Positions 63,408-64,000 of a stretch of 64,000 nt of DNA are shown piece after piece (position 1 is the stretch's first letter; every line of letters begins with the position of its first letter). The position numbers and the translations under genes were made by a program. The notes under the pieces are model-generated. The model searched no databases. It was not told the DNA's origin and saw only the letters and a program-made list of their open reading frames with translations. Source of the DNA: Lateolabrax maculatus (taxonomy: Eukaryota; Chordata; Actinopteri; Acropomatiformes; Lateolabracidae); contig CM062218.1 of NCBI GenBank assembly GCA_031216445.1, positions 11,114,501 to 11,178,500 on the forward strand, read 5' to 3'.

Positions 63408-63562
63408 ACACACACACACACACACACGCACAGACCTAGGGCATGTGCACACAATTGCATACACAAAGTCAGACTTACCCTGAAGTGATTTACCCACATC
63501 AGGGCCAACAGAGGGCATCTCAGGACACACACACACACACACAGACACACACACACACACAC
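63408..63562 (+). repeat. Two (CA)n tracts
   Basis: CA at 63,408-63,427 and 63,525-63,562, the latter with one GA interruption. Confidence 0.95.
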
Positions 63563-64000
63563 AGATACGCAGAGCCCTACCCCACCTCCGGCCTGGCTAG
63601 TTGTTTCCCGCGTGCCCCCACCAGCCGTCTGCCAACAGGCGGGTTAATATTGCCACCAGCTGCAGAGGGGGTGATGCCAACCAATGCCAACCGGCACCAG
63701 GCCCAGAGTGGCCACACAGGAGCTTCTCTTCTCTTCTCACTGCTTTTTTCTGTTGTGCTTCTATTCAAAGTGAAATGTTAATATAAAATGTCACTGTGTG
63801 TGTGCGTGCATGCATGCATATATGGAGCAGTGTGAATGCATGGATTCAGGCCATTTGACAGTGGTCATCCATCTCAGTGAACAACACTGGACAGTGCATT
63901 GGCTGCATGTAATGGATTGGTGCATTACGGACTATCAGAAAGGCACGCCTTCAATTTCTTTCTCGTCAGGGGTGCTGTTGGTCCTTTTGCTTAGTCAGTT

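Larger units (their letters stand above)
25158..64000 (+). other. jarid2: jarid2 intron 1 (runs past the window end)
   Basis: No plausible exon 2 was found downstream: I looked for an acceptor followed by codons for DDSDGIPWSEE and found none. The first intron is therefore at least 38.8 kb, in keeping with the very long first intron of mammalian JARID2. It contains microsatellites, homopolymers, occasional transposon remnants and low-repeat segments that are candidate regulatory elements. All open frames in it are short, low-complexity or without recognisable homology. Confidence 0.8.
56745..64000. other. jarid2 intron 1, window end
   Basis: Microsatellites, a TTA array and one candidate element. 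The CA tracts near 63,400-63,560 precede unremarkable sequence to the window edge. jarid2 exon 2 is not reached. Confidence 0.55.

Noticed and set aside
1..64000. tRNA, 5S rRNA, snRNA and tRNA-derived SINE signatures
   Set aside because: I looked for B-box GGTTCGAATCC-type words and snRNA or 5S starts on both strands and found none convincing.

Overview
The window is vertebrate genomic DNA, almost certainly from a spiny-rayed (percomorph) teleost. It is dense in CA/TG microsatellites, has CpG-rich sequence at a single promoter, and carries interspersed repeats that I recognise as common in percomorph fish. There is no bacterial-style gene packing. By eye, the only protein-coding sequence I can defend is one 45-base exon.

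The anchor is at 25,113-25,157, plus strand. It encodes MSKERPKRNIIQKKY and is followed directly by a consensus splice donor (GTAAGT). This is the invariant N-terminus of JARID2 (Jumonji, the non-catalytic PRC2.2 subunit), so this is coding exon 1 of a fish jarid2 gene (jarid2a or jarid2b cannot be told apart here). It sits inside a CpG-rich block of about 2 kb (roughly 24,400-26,420) that also holds three (AGG)n arrays, a CAG tract, a TTA array and a TTC array. The leader upstream of the ATG has up to four short upstream ORFs.

Layout: 1-24,400 is the upstream intergenic flank. It holds microsatellites, a fold-back percomorph repeat (about 7,622-7,900), a hAT-like element with inverted ends (18,682-19,093), and a nested repeat cluster (about 21,980-23,171) in which a 480-bp hAT-like element is flanked by a near-perfect 8-bp target duplication. 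From 25,158 to the window end (at least 38.8 kb) is jarid2 intron 1. I looked for the next exon (protein would continue DDSDG...) and did not find it. The intron holds long TG tracts, long G or C homopolymers, a CT tract, a 43-base palindrome, and several low-repeat stretches that look like candidate conserved noncoding elements. Given the gene's role in development these could be enhancers, but that is inference without an alignment.

I found no new multi-gene system. The observations most worth checking are the strand polarity of CA/TG tracts, which flips around the jarid2 promoter; the G-rich triplet arrays in nascent jarid2 RNA, since PRC2 binds G-quadruplex RNA; the palindromes; and the candidate enhancers.
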